A DNA stretch of 64,000 bases from Angustibacter sp049994355 (GCF_049994355.1 NZ_CP188257.1:2542001-2606000); one strand, 5' to 3'. Counted from the stretch's first letter, positions 8,892-17,948 are shown. Numbers and translations are program-made. The notes: generated from the letters alone by a model not told the origin.

Positions 8892-9902
8892 TCACAACCC
8901 GACCGAGCTGAACAGCTGACCCACCTCGGACCGCGTGAGCACCCGCCAACGACCCTGCCGCAGGTCGCCCAGGTGGATCGGGCCGACCTGCACGCGAACC
9001 AAGCGCTCGACCGGGTAGCCCACGGCCTCCAGCGCTCGCCGCACGATGTGCTTTCGACCCTCGTGCAGGACGACCTCGACCAACGCCTTGCCGGGCTGGG
9101 AGTCGATCAACCTGAAGCTGTCCATCCGCACCGGACCGTCCTCGAGCTCGACCCCCTCGCGCAGCCGCTTGCCGACGTCCCGCGCGACCGGACCCGGCAC
9201 TTCGGCGAGGTACGTCTTCGGGACGCCGAAACCGGGGTGCTGCAACCGGTGGGCGAGCTCGCCGTCGTTCGTCAGCAGGATCAGGCCCTCCGTCTCGGAG
9301 TCCAGTCGCCCGACGTGGAACAGCCGCTCCGGTCGCTCGGCCATGAAATCACCCAGCGACACTCGGCCCAGGTCGTCGTGCATCGAGGAGACCACGCCGG
9401 CCGGCTTGTTGAAGGCCAGGTAGAGCTTGTCGTCGTCCAGCTGGACGCGGACGCCGTCGACGTGCACCACCTGGCGGCTGGGGTCGATCCGGATGCCCTG
9501 CTCAACGACGACGTGGCCGTCCACCTGCACCCGCCCCGAGGCGATCATCACCTCGCAGGCACGCCTGCTGCCGACCCCGGCCTGGGCCAGCACCTTCTGC
9601 AACCGGACGCCGTCCTCGACGTGCACGTCGACCGCGACCGCCGGGATCGGCGCCTGGGCCCGGCGAGGCCGGCCGGGGCGCGGGTTGGCGCCCTTGCCGG
9701 CCGGCTTGCCGCCCTTGGCACCCGGCTTACCACCCTTGCCGACCGGCTTGCCACCCTTCCCGGCCGGCTTGCCACCCTTCCCGGCCGGCTTGCCCGCACC
9801 GCTGGGCCTGCCGGCACCCGAACCTGCACCAGGCTTGCCCTTCCCGGACCCGCCGCCGGGGTTGCCCTGGCCGGGCCCCTTGCGCGGTGCGCCGGGCGTC
9901 AT
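8892..9902 (-). CDS. rluB: 23S rRNA pseudouridine synthase RluB family with low-complexity N-terminus
   Basis: This enzyme family makes pseudouridine in 23S rRNA helix 89. An S4 RNA-binding domain (VRLQKVLAQAGVGSRRACE) precedes the RsuA/RluB catalytic domain, whose catalytic aspartate is in VGRLDSETEGLILLTNDGE. The first 75 or so residues are a G/K/P/A-rich tract containing repeated GGKPAGK units, probably a disordered RNA-binding tail. Length is 336 aa. The ATG overlaps the scpB stop. Confidence 0.93.
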   Translation of the reverse strand: MTPGAPRKGPGQGNPGGGSGKGKPGAGSGAGRPSGAGKPAGKGGKPAGKGGKPVGKGGKPGAKGGKPAGKGANPRPGRPRRAQAPIPAVAVDVHVEDGVRLQKVLAQAGVGSRRACEVMIASGRVQVDGHVVVEQGIRIDPSRQVVHVDGVRVQLDDDKLYLAFNKPAGVVSSMHDDLGRVSLGDFMAERPERLFHVGRLDSETEGLILLTNDGELAHRLQHPGFGVPKTYLAEVPGPVARDVGKRLREGVELEDGPVRMDSFRLIDSQPGKALVEVVLHEGRKHIVRRALEAVGYPVERLVRVQVGPIHLGDLRQGRWRVLTRSEVGQLFSSVGL

Positions 9903-10543
9903 CGGTGCAGTCCGTCGGACAGCTCGTCGAGCACATCGATCTCGGGCAGGTACGGGGCGAGAGCCGGCAGCTCGTCAAGCCCGGTCAGACCGAGCCGCTC
10001 CAGGAAAGTGGAAGTGGTCGCGTACAGGATCGCGCCGCTCTCGTGGTCGGTGCCGCGCTCCTCGACCAGCCCACGGCTGACCAGCGTCCGCATCACGCCG
10101 TCCACGTTGACCCCGCGGACCGCGCTGACCCGGGCCCGGCTCACCGGCTGTCGGTACGCCACCACGGCCAGCGTCTCGAGGGCTGCCTGGGTCAGTCGCG
10201 CCTGCTGCCCGCCGACCACGAACCGCTCGACGACGGGCGCGTAGTCCGTGCGGCTGAAGATCCGCCACCCACCGGCGACCTCGCGCAGCTCGAAGCCGCG
10301 ACCCTGCTCGTCGTACTCCGCGGCGAGCTCGCGAACCAGCTGCGACACCTCGCCGGGCGGCAGCGCGAGGGTCTGGGCCAGCGTCATCTCGGCGATCGGC
10401 TCGTCCACCACCATCAGGACGGCCTCGAGCGCCCCACGGGCGCCGGAGGGCAGGTCGTCGAGCACCAGCTCGTCAGGCTGCGGCTCTTCCTGGGTGACCT
10501 GGTCGGGCTGGCCGTCGGCCGCCTGAAGCGGGTGGTCCGTCAT
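9899..10543 (-). CDS. scpB: Segregation and condensation protein ScpB
   Basis: ScpB is a winged-helix kleisin partner in the SMC-ScpAB condensin. The core reads LEAVLMVVDEPI, then LREVAGGWRIFSR, then LETLAVVAYRQPVSRA, all family signatures. It is 214 aa long with acidic ends. Normally scpB follows scpA directly; here a lysozyme gene separates them, with a 36-nt gap on the scpB side. Confidence 0.95.
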   Translation of the reverse strand: MTDHPLQAADGQPDQVTQEEPQPDELVLDDLPSGARGALEAVLMVVDEPIAEMTLAQTLALPPGEVSQLVRELAAEYDEQGRGFELREVAGGWRIFSRTDYAPVVERFVVGGQQARLTQAALETLAVVAYRQPVSRARVSAVRGVNVDGVMRTLVSRGLVEERGTDHESGAILYATTSTFLERLGLTGLDELPALAPYLPEIDVLDELSDGLHR

Positions 10544-10579
10544 GGGCGCCGAGTCTAGTGGCGCCGGGAGGGGTCGAGG

Positions 10580-11968
10580 TCAGCGGAGCCGGACGGTACG
10601 TGCCGCGGACCGGCTGGGCAGGATGGAAAGGGACCCGCCGAACACGGCCTGGTAGCTGGTCGCCCGGGTCGGGTGCACGGTGAGCGAGAAGCGTGCTGCG
10701 CTCGCAGAGGTGGTCACCGTGCGCACCGCGGTCCACCGGCCGGTGCCCACGCGCTGGTAGACCACCACATGCCTGCGGGTCAACGGGGTGCCGTTGGCGC
10801 GCAGCAGCCGACCCGACAGGTGCACGGTGCCGCCCTTGCGGACCCGCGACACGTCGGTGACCAGCTCGGTGCCGGTGACCACACGGTTCCGGATGGTGTG
10901 GCTGCGTTGGTAGGACCAGGACGCCGCGAACCGGGTGCTCCCCGAGAAGCGCACCCGGTACCGCGCAGCCGTGGTCGGCCTGAGCACGAACCGGTACGCG
11001 GCGGTGACCGCAGAGGTGCGGGTTTTGGCCACCGCAGTCCACGGGCCGAGCCCGACCTGCCGGTACAGCGTGACGCTGGTGTCGGTCAGCGGCACACCGC
11101 CGGCCCTCGTCAGCCGACCAGAGACCTGCCAGGGCGAGCCGCGGTAGGCGGTCGGACCCGTGGTCACCACGGTCGGGTGGGTGGCCGGGTGGGCGAAGGC
11201 GGCCAGCTGTGACGCGGATCCGTTGAAGACGTTCAGGTCGACGTCAGTGCCGATGCCGGAGACCCGACCTGAAGCGGAGTACTGGTGCACCGCGTACGTC
11301 GGCCACTTGCCGGGCAGGGACGGCGCACCGCTGGTCCAGTGCGCGATCCACAGCGGGTAGGCGTGGAAGGCGGTGCTGTCGTCCATCGCGCTGCGCCAGA
11401 ACGACGGGGAGGTGTAGATCATGGGCTGGCGTCCGGTCAGGGCACGCACCGTGGTCAGCCAGGTGTGCGCCCAGCTGGCCAGCTGGGTCGGCTTGAGACC
11501 GCCGGAGGCCTCCAGGTCCAGGACGGGCGGAAGGTCCCCGGCGCCCTGCATCCCGCCCGTGACGGCCACGAAGGCACGCGCGTCGCGGACTGCCGAACCA
11601 GCGGTCTTGCGCGGCATGGCGTAGTGGTAGGCGCCGCGGTACAGACCGCGTGCCCTGGCTCCCGCCCGGTTCCGGGCGAAGCACGCGTCTCTGCTGGTCT
11701 TCATGCCGGAGGTCCGCGTCGCCCGGATGAAGACGAAAGTGCGGCTGGTGCGCGAGACCTTCGCCCAGTCGATGCCGCCCGTCGCGCAGGTGTCCGCGGG
11801 ACCCGCGCTCTGCCAGCGCGAGACGTCGATACCCGCCGGGCGTGGCCGGACGGCCGCGGACGCGGCTGGCGCCGGCTGCGCGGCCAGCAGTCCGAGCGCC
11901 AGCGCCAGGCCGGCCAACATGCTGCTCAGGATGTGGGCGCGACGCACGGGGCGGAACGTGGCAGTCAT
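10580..11968 (-). CDS. Secreted GH25 lysozyme with two C-terminal immunoglobulin-like repeats
   Basis: GH25 muramidases cleave the glycan strand of peptidoglycan. The ATG at 11968 gives a 462-residue protein with a signal peptide (basic n-region, hydrophobic stretch at about 14-30, AxA-type site near 36-39). The catalytic domain follows, with GIDVSRWQ (Asp48) and PPVLDLEASGG supplying the acidic residues. The final 200 residues hold two similar beta-rich modules, each with a VxVYQRVGTGRWTAV-like line (VTLYRQVGLGPWTAV in the first), probably for wall binding. It is placed between scpA and scpB, which is unusual. An upstream open frame reaches 12682 but lies inside scpA and looks like a shadow. 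Confidence 0.9.
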   Translation of the reverse strand: MTATFRPVRRAHILSSMLAGLALALGLLAAQPAPAASAAVRPRPAGIDVSRWQSAGPADTCATGGIDWAKVSRTSRTFVFIRATRTSGMKTSRDACFARNRAGARARGLYRGAYHYAMPRKTAGSAVRDARAFVAVTGGMQGAGDLPPVLDLEASGGLKPTQLASWAHTWLTTVRALTGRQPMIYTSPSFWRSAMDDSTAFHAYPLWIAHWTSGAPSLPGKWPTYAVHQYSASGRVSGIGTDVDLNVFNGSASQLAAFAHPATHPTVVTTGPTAYRGSPWQVSGRLTRAGGVPLTDTSVTLYRQVGLGPWTAVAKTRTSAVTAAYRFVLRPTTAARYRVRFSGSTRFAASWSYQRSHTIRNRVVTGTELVTDVSRVRKGGTVHLSGRLLRANGTPLTRRHVVVYQRVGTGRWTAVRTVTTSASAARFSLTVHPTRATSYQAVFGGSLSILPSRSAARTVRLR

Positions 11969-12009
11969 ACCAACCACCTCGACCGTCTTGGCCGGTGCTT
12001 GAGGGGTTG

Positions 12010-12891
12010 CTACTCCTGGTTGTGCTCTGCGGGCAGGTCTGGGTCGGGGAGGACGTCGTCGCCGTCGTCGAACTCGTCGCTGACCACGACGTCGCCCTGG
12101 TCGGCGCCGGTCCACCGGACGGTGAGCTCGCCGAGCGGGCTGACCTGCTCGAAGCCGACGGCGCCGTCCCGGAACAGCTCCAGCAGCGCGAGGAAGCGGG
12201 CCACCACCATCAGGGTGGAGTCGGCGTCGGCGATCAGCGTGCGGAAGGTGGTCGTGCGGGTCCGCCGCAGCACGTCGATGATCACCGCCGCCTGCTCGCG
12301 GACGCTCACCGCCGGCGCGTGCAGGTGGGCCAGCCCCACCGTCGGGGCGACCTTCGGCGTGAGCGCGGCCGCAGCGATGGCGGCGAGCTGCTCCGGCGTG
12401 ATGCTCATGATCAGCTCGGGCAGCAGAGTGGCGAACTGTGGCTCCAGCGTGGTCTGCCGACCGACCCGCCGCCCGGCCTCCGCCATCCGCTCGGCGAACA
12501 CGGCTGCCACCTGCTTGAACGCGCGGTACTGCAGCAGCCGGGCAAAGAGCAGGTCCCGCGCCTCGAGCATCGCCAGGTCGTCCTCGTCCTCCACCTGGGC
12601 CGACGGGAGCAACCGGGCGGCCTTGAGGTCGAGCAGCGTGGCGGCCACCACCAGGAACTCGCTGGCTTGGCCGAGGTCCCACTCCCCCGCCTCGCCGGTG
12701 TGGCTGCGGATGTGTGCCATGAAATCGTCGGTGACCGTGGCCAACGCGACCTCGGTGATGTCCAGCTGGTGCTTGGAGATCAGGCCCAGCAGCAGGTCGA
12801 AGGGGCCCTCGAAGACGTCACCGAGGTGCACCTGGAACGGTGCCGACCGGCCGCGTCCGGCCATCGGAGCGGCGTCGTCCACGACGACCAC
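12010..12891 (-). CDS. scpA: Segregation and condensation protein ScpA
   Basis: ScpA is the kleisin bridging the SMC heads in chromosome condensation. The N-terminal signature FEGPFDLLLGLISKHQLDITEV is present, followed by helical and winged-helix regions and an acidic tail, in 293 residues. It starts with GTG 6 nt after parA. The downstream neighbour is the lysozyme gene instead of scpB. Confidence 0.95.
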   Translation of the reverse strand: MVVVDDAAPMAGRGRSAPFQVHLGDVFEGPFDLLLGLISKHQLDITEVALATVTDDFMAHIRSHTGEAGEWDLGQASEFLVVAATLLDLKAARLLPSAQVEDEDDLAMLEARDLLFARLLQYRAFKQVAAVFAERMAEAGRRVGRQTTLEPQFATLLPELIMSITPEQLAAIAAAALTPKVAPTVGLAHLHAPAVSVREQAAVIIDVLRRTRTTTFRTLIADADSTLMVVARFLALLELFRDGAVGFEQVSPLGELTVRWTGADQGDVVVSDEFDDGDDVLPDPDLPAEHNQE

Positions 12892-12897
12892 CTCGGA

Positions 12898-13836
12898 TCA
12901 GGCGGCGTCGCCGCGGGCGATGAGCTCGCGGGCCAGCTGCCGGTAGGACTCGGCACCGGCGTGCGTCGACGCGTACGTGGTGATCGGCTCGGCGGCCACC
13001 GACGCGTCCGGGAACTTCACGGTGCGGGAGATCACCGTGCGGAACACGCTGTCGCCGAACGCCTCGACGACCCGGGCCACCACCTCACGACTGTGCAGCG
13101 TGCGGCTGTCGTACATGGTCGCCAGGATGCCGTCGATCTCCAGCGCCGGGTTCAGCCGGTCCTTCACCTTCTCGATGGTCTCCACCAGCAGCGCGACCCC
13201 GCGCAGCGCGAAGAACTCGCACTCCAGGGGGATCAGGACGCCGTGCGCCGCGGTGAGCGCGTTGACGGTGAGCAGACCCAGCGAGGGCTGGCAGTCGATC
13301 AGCACCACGTCGTAGTCGTCCAGGATCGGTCGCAGGGCACGGCCGAGCACCATCTCGCGGGCCACCTCGCCGACCAGCTGCACCTCGGCGGCGGACAGGT
13401 CGATGTTCGCCGGCAGCACGTCCAGACGCTCGATGGCGGTGTGCCGGACGACGGAGTGGATGTCGGTGGTGCGGTCCATCAGGACGTTGTAGATCGTCAC
13501 GTCCAGCTCGTGCGGGTTGATGCCCAGCCCGACCGACAACGCGCCCTGCGGGTCGAAGTCGACCAGCAGGACCTTGCGACCGACCTCGGCCAGTGCCGCC
13601 CCGAGGTTGATCGTCGTCGTGGTCTTGCCGACGCCGCCCTTCTGGTTGCACATCGCGATGATCCGGGCCGGACCGTGCGAGGACAGCGGCGCGGGGTCCG
13701 GGAACTCGACCACCGGCCGACCGGTCGGCCCCATCGCGGCAGACGCCACCGCGAGGTGCGACCCGTCGTCCGAGGCCGTCAGCTGCGGCTGGTCCGATGC
13801 CGATGCGGTCTCGGCGGTCGGCGGGTGGGCGGTCAC
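12898..13836 (-). CDS. parA: ParA/Soj-family chromosome partitioning ATPase
   Basis: ParA-type ATPases position chromosomes and other cargo. The deviant Walker A motif KGGVGKTTTT is at about residues 65-74, with VDFDPQGALSVGLG and LIDCQPSLGLL following. The 45-residue N-terminal extension is disordered-looking. No parB is adjacent; this is the scpAB-linked ParA common to actinobacteria, not the oriC-proximal parAB locus. A TGGAG motif lies about 11 nt before the GTG start. Confidence 0.92.
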   Translation of the reverse strand: MTAHPPTAETASASDQPQLTASDDGSHLAVASAAMGPTGRPVVEFPDPAPLSSHGPARIIAMCNQKGGVGKTTTTINLGAALAEVGRKVLLVDFDPQGALSVGLGINPHELDVTIYNVLMDRTTDIHSVVRHTAIERLDVLPANIDLSAAEVQLVGEVAREMVLGRALRPILDDYDVVLIDCQPSLGLLTVNALTAAHGVLIPLECEFFALRGVALLVETIEKVKDRLNPALEIDGILATMYDSRTLHSREVVARVVEAFGDSVFRTVISRTVKFPDASVAAEPITTYASTHAGAESYRQLARELIARGDAA

Positions 13837-13933
13837 GGGCTGTCGGCTCCAGTTGCGGGCAGGTCAGGCGAGCAGTGTCCGTGACCCTAGCCGCGGGCGA
13901 CGGCGGGCATCAAGGCGCCCCGCCGTTGTGGCC

Positions 13934-14896
13934 TCACAACGCTCGGGGATGTGCTGCCGCGTACACCTCACGCAGTCGCTCGGCCGTGACCAGCGTGTAC
14001 AGCTGGGTCGTGGTGACGGAGGCGTGGCCCAGCAGCTCCTGGACGACGCGGACGTCCGCACCGCCGTCGAGCAGGTGGGTGGCGAACGAGTGACGCAGGG
14101 TGTGCGGGCTGACGTGCCCAGCCAGGTGGGCCCGGTCTGCGGCGGCGCGCAGCACGGTCCAAGCACTCTGCCGGGACAGCCGCCCACCCCGGGAGTTCAG
14201 GAACAGGGCGGTGGTGCCGCGCCCGGTGCGGGCCGAGCCGTTGGCGGCGAACCCGGGCCGGGCCCGCACCGTGTAGGCGTGCACCGCGTCCCGGGCGAAG
14301 GAGCCGAGCGGGACCACCCGCTCCTTGCGACCCTTCCCGAACAGCCGCACCGAGCCGTGCTCGAGGTCGACGTCGTCGACGTCCAGTCCGACCGCCTCGC
14401 TGATCCTGGCGCCGCAGCCGTACAACAGCTCGAGCAGGGCACGGTCGCGCAGCGAGGCGGCGGTGTCACCTAGCGAGGCCGCGTCCAGCAGCCGCTCCAC
14501 CTCGGAGGTGCTGATGGCCTTGGGCAGCCGCTTCGGCGTGCTCGGCGGACGAACGTCCGTCGCCGGGTCGTGCGTGGTGACGTCCTCGAGCAGCAGGAAC
14601 TTGTGCAGGCCTCGCACTGCGACCAGGCAGCGGGCGGCCGAGGTGGCGGTCAGCGGGCGGTGGTCGGCGTCGCCCTCGCGCAGGTGCGTCACGAACGCGG
14701 TGACGTCCCGTTCGGCCACCGACTGGGGGTCGGTGACCGAACGGTCGGCCAGGAACGCCACGTAGCGGCGCAGGTCGCGTCGGTAGGACGCGAGCGTGTT
14801 GACGGCCGCACCACGCTCGATCTCGAGGTGCTCCAGCCAGCCGGAAACGGCGCCGACGAGTGCCGTCGACGCCTGTGGCAGCGGCTGTGCGCTCAG
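13934..14896 (-). CDS. xerD: Tyrosine recombinase XerD
   Basis: XerD resolves chromosome dimers at dif. The SAM-like N-terminal domain (WLEHLEIERG) is followed by the catalytic domain with Arg in YGCGARISEA, HTLRHSFATHLL (HxxR), LLGHASVTTTQLY (His and nucleophile Tyr). No ATG, GTG or TTG occurs in frame near the expected N-terminus. The best candidate is a CTG at 14896 that overlaps the ald stop as CTGA, giving 320 aa. A sequencing error or a distant start is possible but less economical. Confidence 0.92.
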   Translation of the reverse strand: MSAQPLPQASTALVGAVSGWLEHLEIERGAAVNTLASYRRDLRRYVAFLADRSVTDPQSVAERDVTAFVTHLREGDADHRPLTATSAARCLVAVRGLHKFLLLEDVTTHDPATDVRPPSTPKRLPKAISTSEVERLLDAASLGDTAASLRDRALLELLYGCGARISEAVGLDVDDVDLEHGSVRLFGKGRKERVVPLGSFARDAVHAYTVRARPGFAANGSARTGRGTTALFLNSRGGRLSRQSAWTVLRAAADRAHLAGHVSPHTLRHSFATHLLDGGADVRVVQELLGHASVTTTQLYTLVTAERLREVYAAAHPRAL

Positions 14897-16008
14897 CCGA
14901 GCACCTCCGCCAGGGACACCGACGACATCCCGTGAGCCGCGGCGACGGGCTCGTAGGTGACCGCACCGTCGTGGGTGTTCAGGCCCAGTGCGAGCGCTGC
15001 GTCCGCCCGCAGCGCGGAGCGCCACCCGCGGTTGGCCAGCTCGACCGCGTACGGCAGCGTGACGTTGGTGAGTGCGTACGTCGAGGTGTGCGGGACGGCA
15101 CCGGGCATGTTGGCCACGCAGTAGAAGACCGAGTTGTGCACCTGGTAGGTGGGCTCGGCGTGGGTGGTCGGACGCGAGTCCTCGAAGCAGCCGCCCTGGT
15201 CGATGGAGATGTCCACCAGCACGCTGCCCGGCTTCATCCGCGACACCTGCTCGTTGGTCACCAGAGTCGGGGCCTTGGCCCCGGGCACCAGCACGGCGCC
15301 GATGACCATGTCGGCGTCCATGATCGCCTTCTCGACCTCGTAGGCGTTGGAAGCGACGGTCTGGCAGTGCCCCTGGTAGATCGCGTCGACCTGGCGGAGC
15401 CGGGCGACGTTGCGGTCCAGCAGCAGCACCTCGGCCTGCATGCCGAGGGCGATCGCGGCGGCGTTCATCCCGGACACGCCGGCACCGATCACGACGACCT
15501 TCGCGGCGTAGACGCCCGGGACCCCACCCATCAGGATCCCGCGTCCGCCCTGGGCGCGCATCAGCGTGGCGGCGCCGACCTGGGGCGCGAGCCGGCCGGC
15601 CACCTCGCTCATCGGCGCCAGCAGCGGCAGGCTGCGGTCCGCCAGTTCCACGGTCTCGTAGGCGATTCCGGTGACCTTGCGCTTGGCCAGCTCCTCGGTG
15701 AGCGGGCGATCGGCGGCCAGGTGCAGGTACGTGAACAGCGTCTGACCTTCGCGCATGCGGTGGTATTCGGAGGCGATCGGCTCCTTGACCTTCAGGATCA
15801 GGTCCCCGGTGGCCCACACGTCGTCCGCGGAGGACAGGATCTTGGCACCGGCTGCGACGTAGTCCTCGTCGAGGATGGACGAGCCGAGCCCGGCCTCGGT
15901 CTCGACGAACACTTCATGGCCGTTGCGCACGAGCTCGTTCACCCCGGACGGCGTGATCGCCACCCGGTACTCGTGGTTCTTGACCTCGCGGGGGATTCCG
16001 ACCTTCAC
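14893..16008 (-). CDS. ald: Alanine dehydrogenase
   Basis: Ald catalyses reversible reductive amination of pyruvate to L-alanine with NADH. It shows the N-terminal VGIPREVKNHEYRVAITP, the substrate-binding LILKVKEP and the nucleotide-binding VVIGAGVSGMNAA. The GTG at 16008 gives 371 aa, the usual family length, with AAGGA 9 nt upstream; a GTG at 16014 would add two residues. Its stop overlaps the start of xerD, as expected from the conserved ald-xerD-parA-scpA order. Confidence 0.95.
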   Translation of the reverse strand: MKVGIPREVKNHEYRVAITPSGVNELVRNGHEVFVETEAGLGSSILDEDYVAAGAKILSSADDVWATGDLILKVKEPIASEYHRMREGQTLFTYLHLAADRPLTEELAKRKVTGIAYETVELADRSLPLLAPMSEVAGRLAPQVGAATLMRAQGGRGILMGGVPGVYAAKVVVIGAGVSGMNAAAIALGMQAEVLLLDRNVARLRQVDAIYQGHCQTVASNAYEVEKAIMDADMVIGAVLVPGAKAPTLVTNEQVSRMKPGSVLVDISIDQGGCFEDSRPTTHAEPTYQVHNSVFYCVANMPGAVPHTSTYALTNVTLPYAVELANRGWRSALRADAALALGLNTHDGAVTYEPVAAAHGMSSVSLAEVLG

Positions 16009-16175
16009 GGCCACACGTCCTTCTACGCACCGCCACCGCCAGGCGCCTTTGCCTCGCGGTCAACCCCGATCTGGAGTGGCAGCGCGAGTCTAGCCGGGGT
16101 AGGTGTGGCGTCCCGGCCTGCACAGTGTCTGCCGAGCAGGCGGTTCTCTACACCTCTCACGATCGGAGGGCCGAC

Positions 16176-16793
16176 GTGCGGATCTACTCCCAGCTCCCGG
16201 TGCGAGCCGGACGCCAGGTGGTCGCGGACGCGCTGCTCGCCGTTTGGGTCGTCCTCTGCGTGCGCGCCGCCCTCGCCGTACATCGGTACACCCTTGCGCT
16301 GGCCGAGCCGGGCCGGCGTCTGGCGGACGCCGGGCGTGGCCTCGGCGCGAGCCTGTCCGACGCGGCGAACAGGCTCAGCGGACTGCCGCTGGTCGGCGAC
16401 GACGTCCGAGGCCCGCTGGACGCCGCCAGCCGGGCCGCCGGGACGCTGGTCCGCGCGGGGCAGGAGCAGCAGCAGGCCGTCGAACGGCTCGCCCTAGTGC
16501 TCGCCCTGGTCGTCGCCGTGCTGCCGATCCTGGCGGCGCTCGTGCTGTGGGGCGTCCCCCGGATCGCCTTCGTGCGCCGCGCGCGGGCAGCCCAGCGGTT
16601 CGTCGACGCGGACGCCGACCTGGACCTGTTCGCCCTGCGAGCGATGGCCAACCAACCGATGCACGTGCTGGCCAGGGTGAGCGACGACCCCGCCGGCGCG
16701 TGGCGGCGCGGTGACGCCCCGGTCATCCGCGCGCTGGCCGTTCTGGAGCTGCGCGCCGTCGGCCTGCGACCGCCGCCCGTCACCTCTGGCTGA
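16176..16793 (+). CDS. Putative two-transmembrane protein of unknown function
   Basis: I do not recognise this 205-residue protein. It has one hydrophobic segment near residues 15-35 and a second, strongly hydrophobic one around 105-130 (LALVLALVVAVLPILAALVLW). Between them is an alanine/glycine-rich stretch of about 70 residues that could form an extracytoplasmic helix bundle. I chose the GTG at 16176 because GGAGGG lies 5 nt before it; a longer frame starting at 16125 lacks this. It is divergent from ald and convergent with the FDOR gene, whose stop lies 3 bases away. Confidence 0.75.
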   Translation: MRIYSQLPVRAGRQVVADALLAVWVVLCVRAALAVHRYTLALAEPGRRLADAGRGLGASLSDAANRLSGLPLVGDDVRGPLDAASRAAGTLVRAGQEQQQAVERLALVLALVVAVLPILAALVLWGVPRIAFVRRARAAQRFVDADADLDLFALRAMANQPMHVLARVSDDPAGAWRRGDAPVIRALAVLELRAVGLRPPPVTSG

Positions 16794-16796
16794 GCC

Positions 16797-17210
16797 TCAA
16801 TCCTTGGCCCGTGCCTCGCCCCAGCCGTGCCAGTGCTCGATCTCGATCCAGGCGCTCACCCTGCGGCGATCCCTGGTCGGGTAGGGACGGCCCCCGTAGT
16901 GCCGGCTGAGCCGGTCGATGTCAGCCAGTCCCTCGTCGTCGCGCCAGCTCACGATGCGCCCGCGCACGCTCACGTGGGTGTACCACTCCCCATCCTTCAA
17001 CGCGGTCAGGGCGATCCGCGCGTCCTGCCTCATCCACGCGACCCGGGCACGTCCGGCGTCCATGTTGACCAGCACGCGCCCGTCGTCCTCGACGAGGTAC
17101 CAGGTGGCCACCGACATCGGCTGGCCGTCCGGCATCAGGACGGCGACCACGGCCGGGTTGGGCCGGCGCAGCAAGGCCATGGTGTCCTCTGGCAGGGGTG
17201 GCTTCGGCAC
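16797..17210 (-). CDS. Pyridoxamine 5'-phosphate oxidase-fold protein (F420/FMN split-barrel, FDOR-B-like)
   Basis: Split-barrel flavin/F420 oxidoreductases use FMN or reduced F420 as cofactor. The 137-residue protein has NPAVVAVLMPDGQPMSVATWYLVEDDGR, then HVSVRGRIVSW and a C-terminal YPTRDRRRVSAWIEIEHWHGW, typical of actinobacterial F420-dependent enzymes. The GTG at 17210 is preceded by a purine-rich GAGGAGAGGA. It is divergent from the nitroreductase gene with only 42 nt between starts, so the two promoters must overlap. Substrate is unknown. Confidence 0.83.
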   Translation of the reverse strand: MPKPPLPEDTMALLRRPNPAVVAVLMPDGQPMSVATWYLVEDDGRVLVNMDAGRARVAWMRQDARIALTALKDGEWYTHVSVRGRIVSWRDDEGLADIDRLSRHYGGRPYPTRDRRRVSAWIEIEHWHGWGEARAKD

Positions 17211-17240
17211 GTTCGGTCCTCTCCTCGCGGCACGGGCTGC

Positions 17241-17246
17241 GACGAT
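17241..17246 (+). promoter_or_regulatory. Candidate leaderless -10 element (GACGAT) for the nitroreductase
   Basis: GACGAT ends 6 nt before the ATG at 17253. No Shine-Dalgarno sequence is present, so transcription probably begins at the start codon. It is one of several such arrangements in the window. Confidence 0.4.
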
Positions 17247-17252
17247 CCTGGC

Positions 17253-17879
17253 ATGGAGCTGCACGAGGTGATCCGACGCCGACGGATGGTTCGCGCGTAC
17301 GACCCCGGCCGGCCGGTGCCGGACGACGTGGTCGACCAGCTGCTGGAGCACGCGGTCCGGGCGCCGAGCGCGGGGTTCAGCCAGGGCTGGGACTTCGTGG
17401 TCCTTCGCGACCCACAGGTCCGAGGCAGGTTCTGGGACGCCACGACGGAAGACGAGGAGCCCGATGCCTGGCTGCGCGGGCTGATGTCGGCGCCGCTGCT
17501 GGTGCTCTGCCTGAGCGACAAGAACGCTTATCTGGACCGCTACGCCGAGGCGGACAAGGGCTGGACCGACCGGGCCGAGTCACGCTGGCCGGTCCCCTAC
17601 TGGGACGTCGACACCGGCATGGCAGCGATGCTGATGCTGCTGACCGCCGTGGACCGTGGTTTGGGCGCGTGCTTCTTCGGCGTCCCACCCGCGGCCCACA
17701 CCTCGCTGCGTGCCGCGTTCGACGTCCCCGCCGACCGACGGTTGGTCGGGGTGGTGTCGGTCGGCTACCCGGCTGCGGACCGACGCAGTCCGAGCCTGCG
17801 TCGTGGGCGTCGTCCGGTCGCTCAGGTGGCGCACGAAGGCCGGTTCGGCTCGCCCTACCGGACCGCCCGCGAGGGCTGA
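17253..17879 (+). CDS. Nitroreductase family FMN-dependent oxidoreductase
   Basis: Nitroreductase-fold enzymes bind FMN and reduce nitro compounds, flavins or related substrates with NAD(P)H. The N-terminal VIRRRRMVRAYDPGRPVP and VRAPSAGFSQGWDFVVLRD motifs bind FMN, and GLGACFFGVP is the usual C-terminal core. The product is 208 aa. The ATG at 17253 was chosen because the family signature begins within four residues of it. It is divergent from a split-barrel oxidoreductase, hinting at shared control. Confidence 0.85.
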   Translation: MELHEVIRRRRMVRAYDPGRPVPDDVVDQLLEHAVRAPSAGFSQGWDFVVLRDPQVRGRFWDATTEDEEPDAWLRGLMSAPLLVLCLSDKNAYLDRYAEADKGWTDRAESRWPVPYWDVDTGMAAMLMLLTAVDRGLGACFFGVPPAAHTSLRAAFDVPADRRLVGVVSVGYPAADRRSPSLRRGRRPVAQVAHEGRFGSPYRTAREG

Positions 17880-17948
17880 GCGCGACACCGGCGGCCGTGC
17901 AGCCCCGCCTGCGCGGTCCAGTCAGCGGTGTACGTGATGATGGACGCC

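Noticed and set aside
9661..9895. Repeats in the rluB N-terminus considered as a CRISPR or VNTR
   Set aside because: Units are irregular, in frame, without spacers, and encode GGKPAGK-type protein repeats.
11969..12682. Upstream extension of the lysozyme frame to 12682
   Set aside because: It lies within scpA on the same strand and has arginine/alanine-rich low-complexity content; the signal peptide begins at 11968.
11842..13884. 680-codon plus-strand frame across scpA and parA
   Set aside because: Composition is arginine/glycine/valine-rich without domains; both real genes are on the minus strand.
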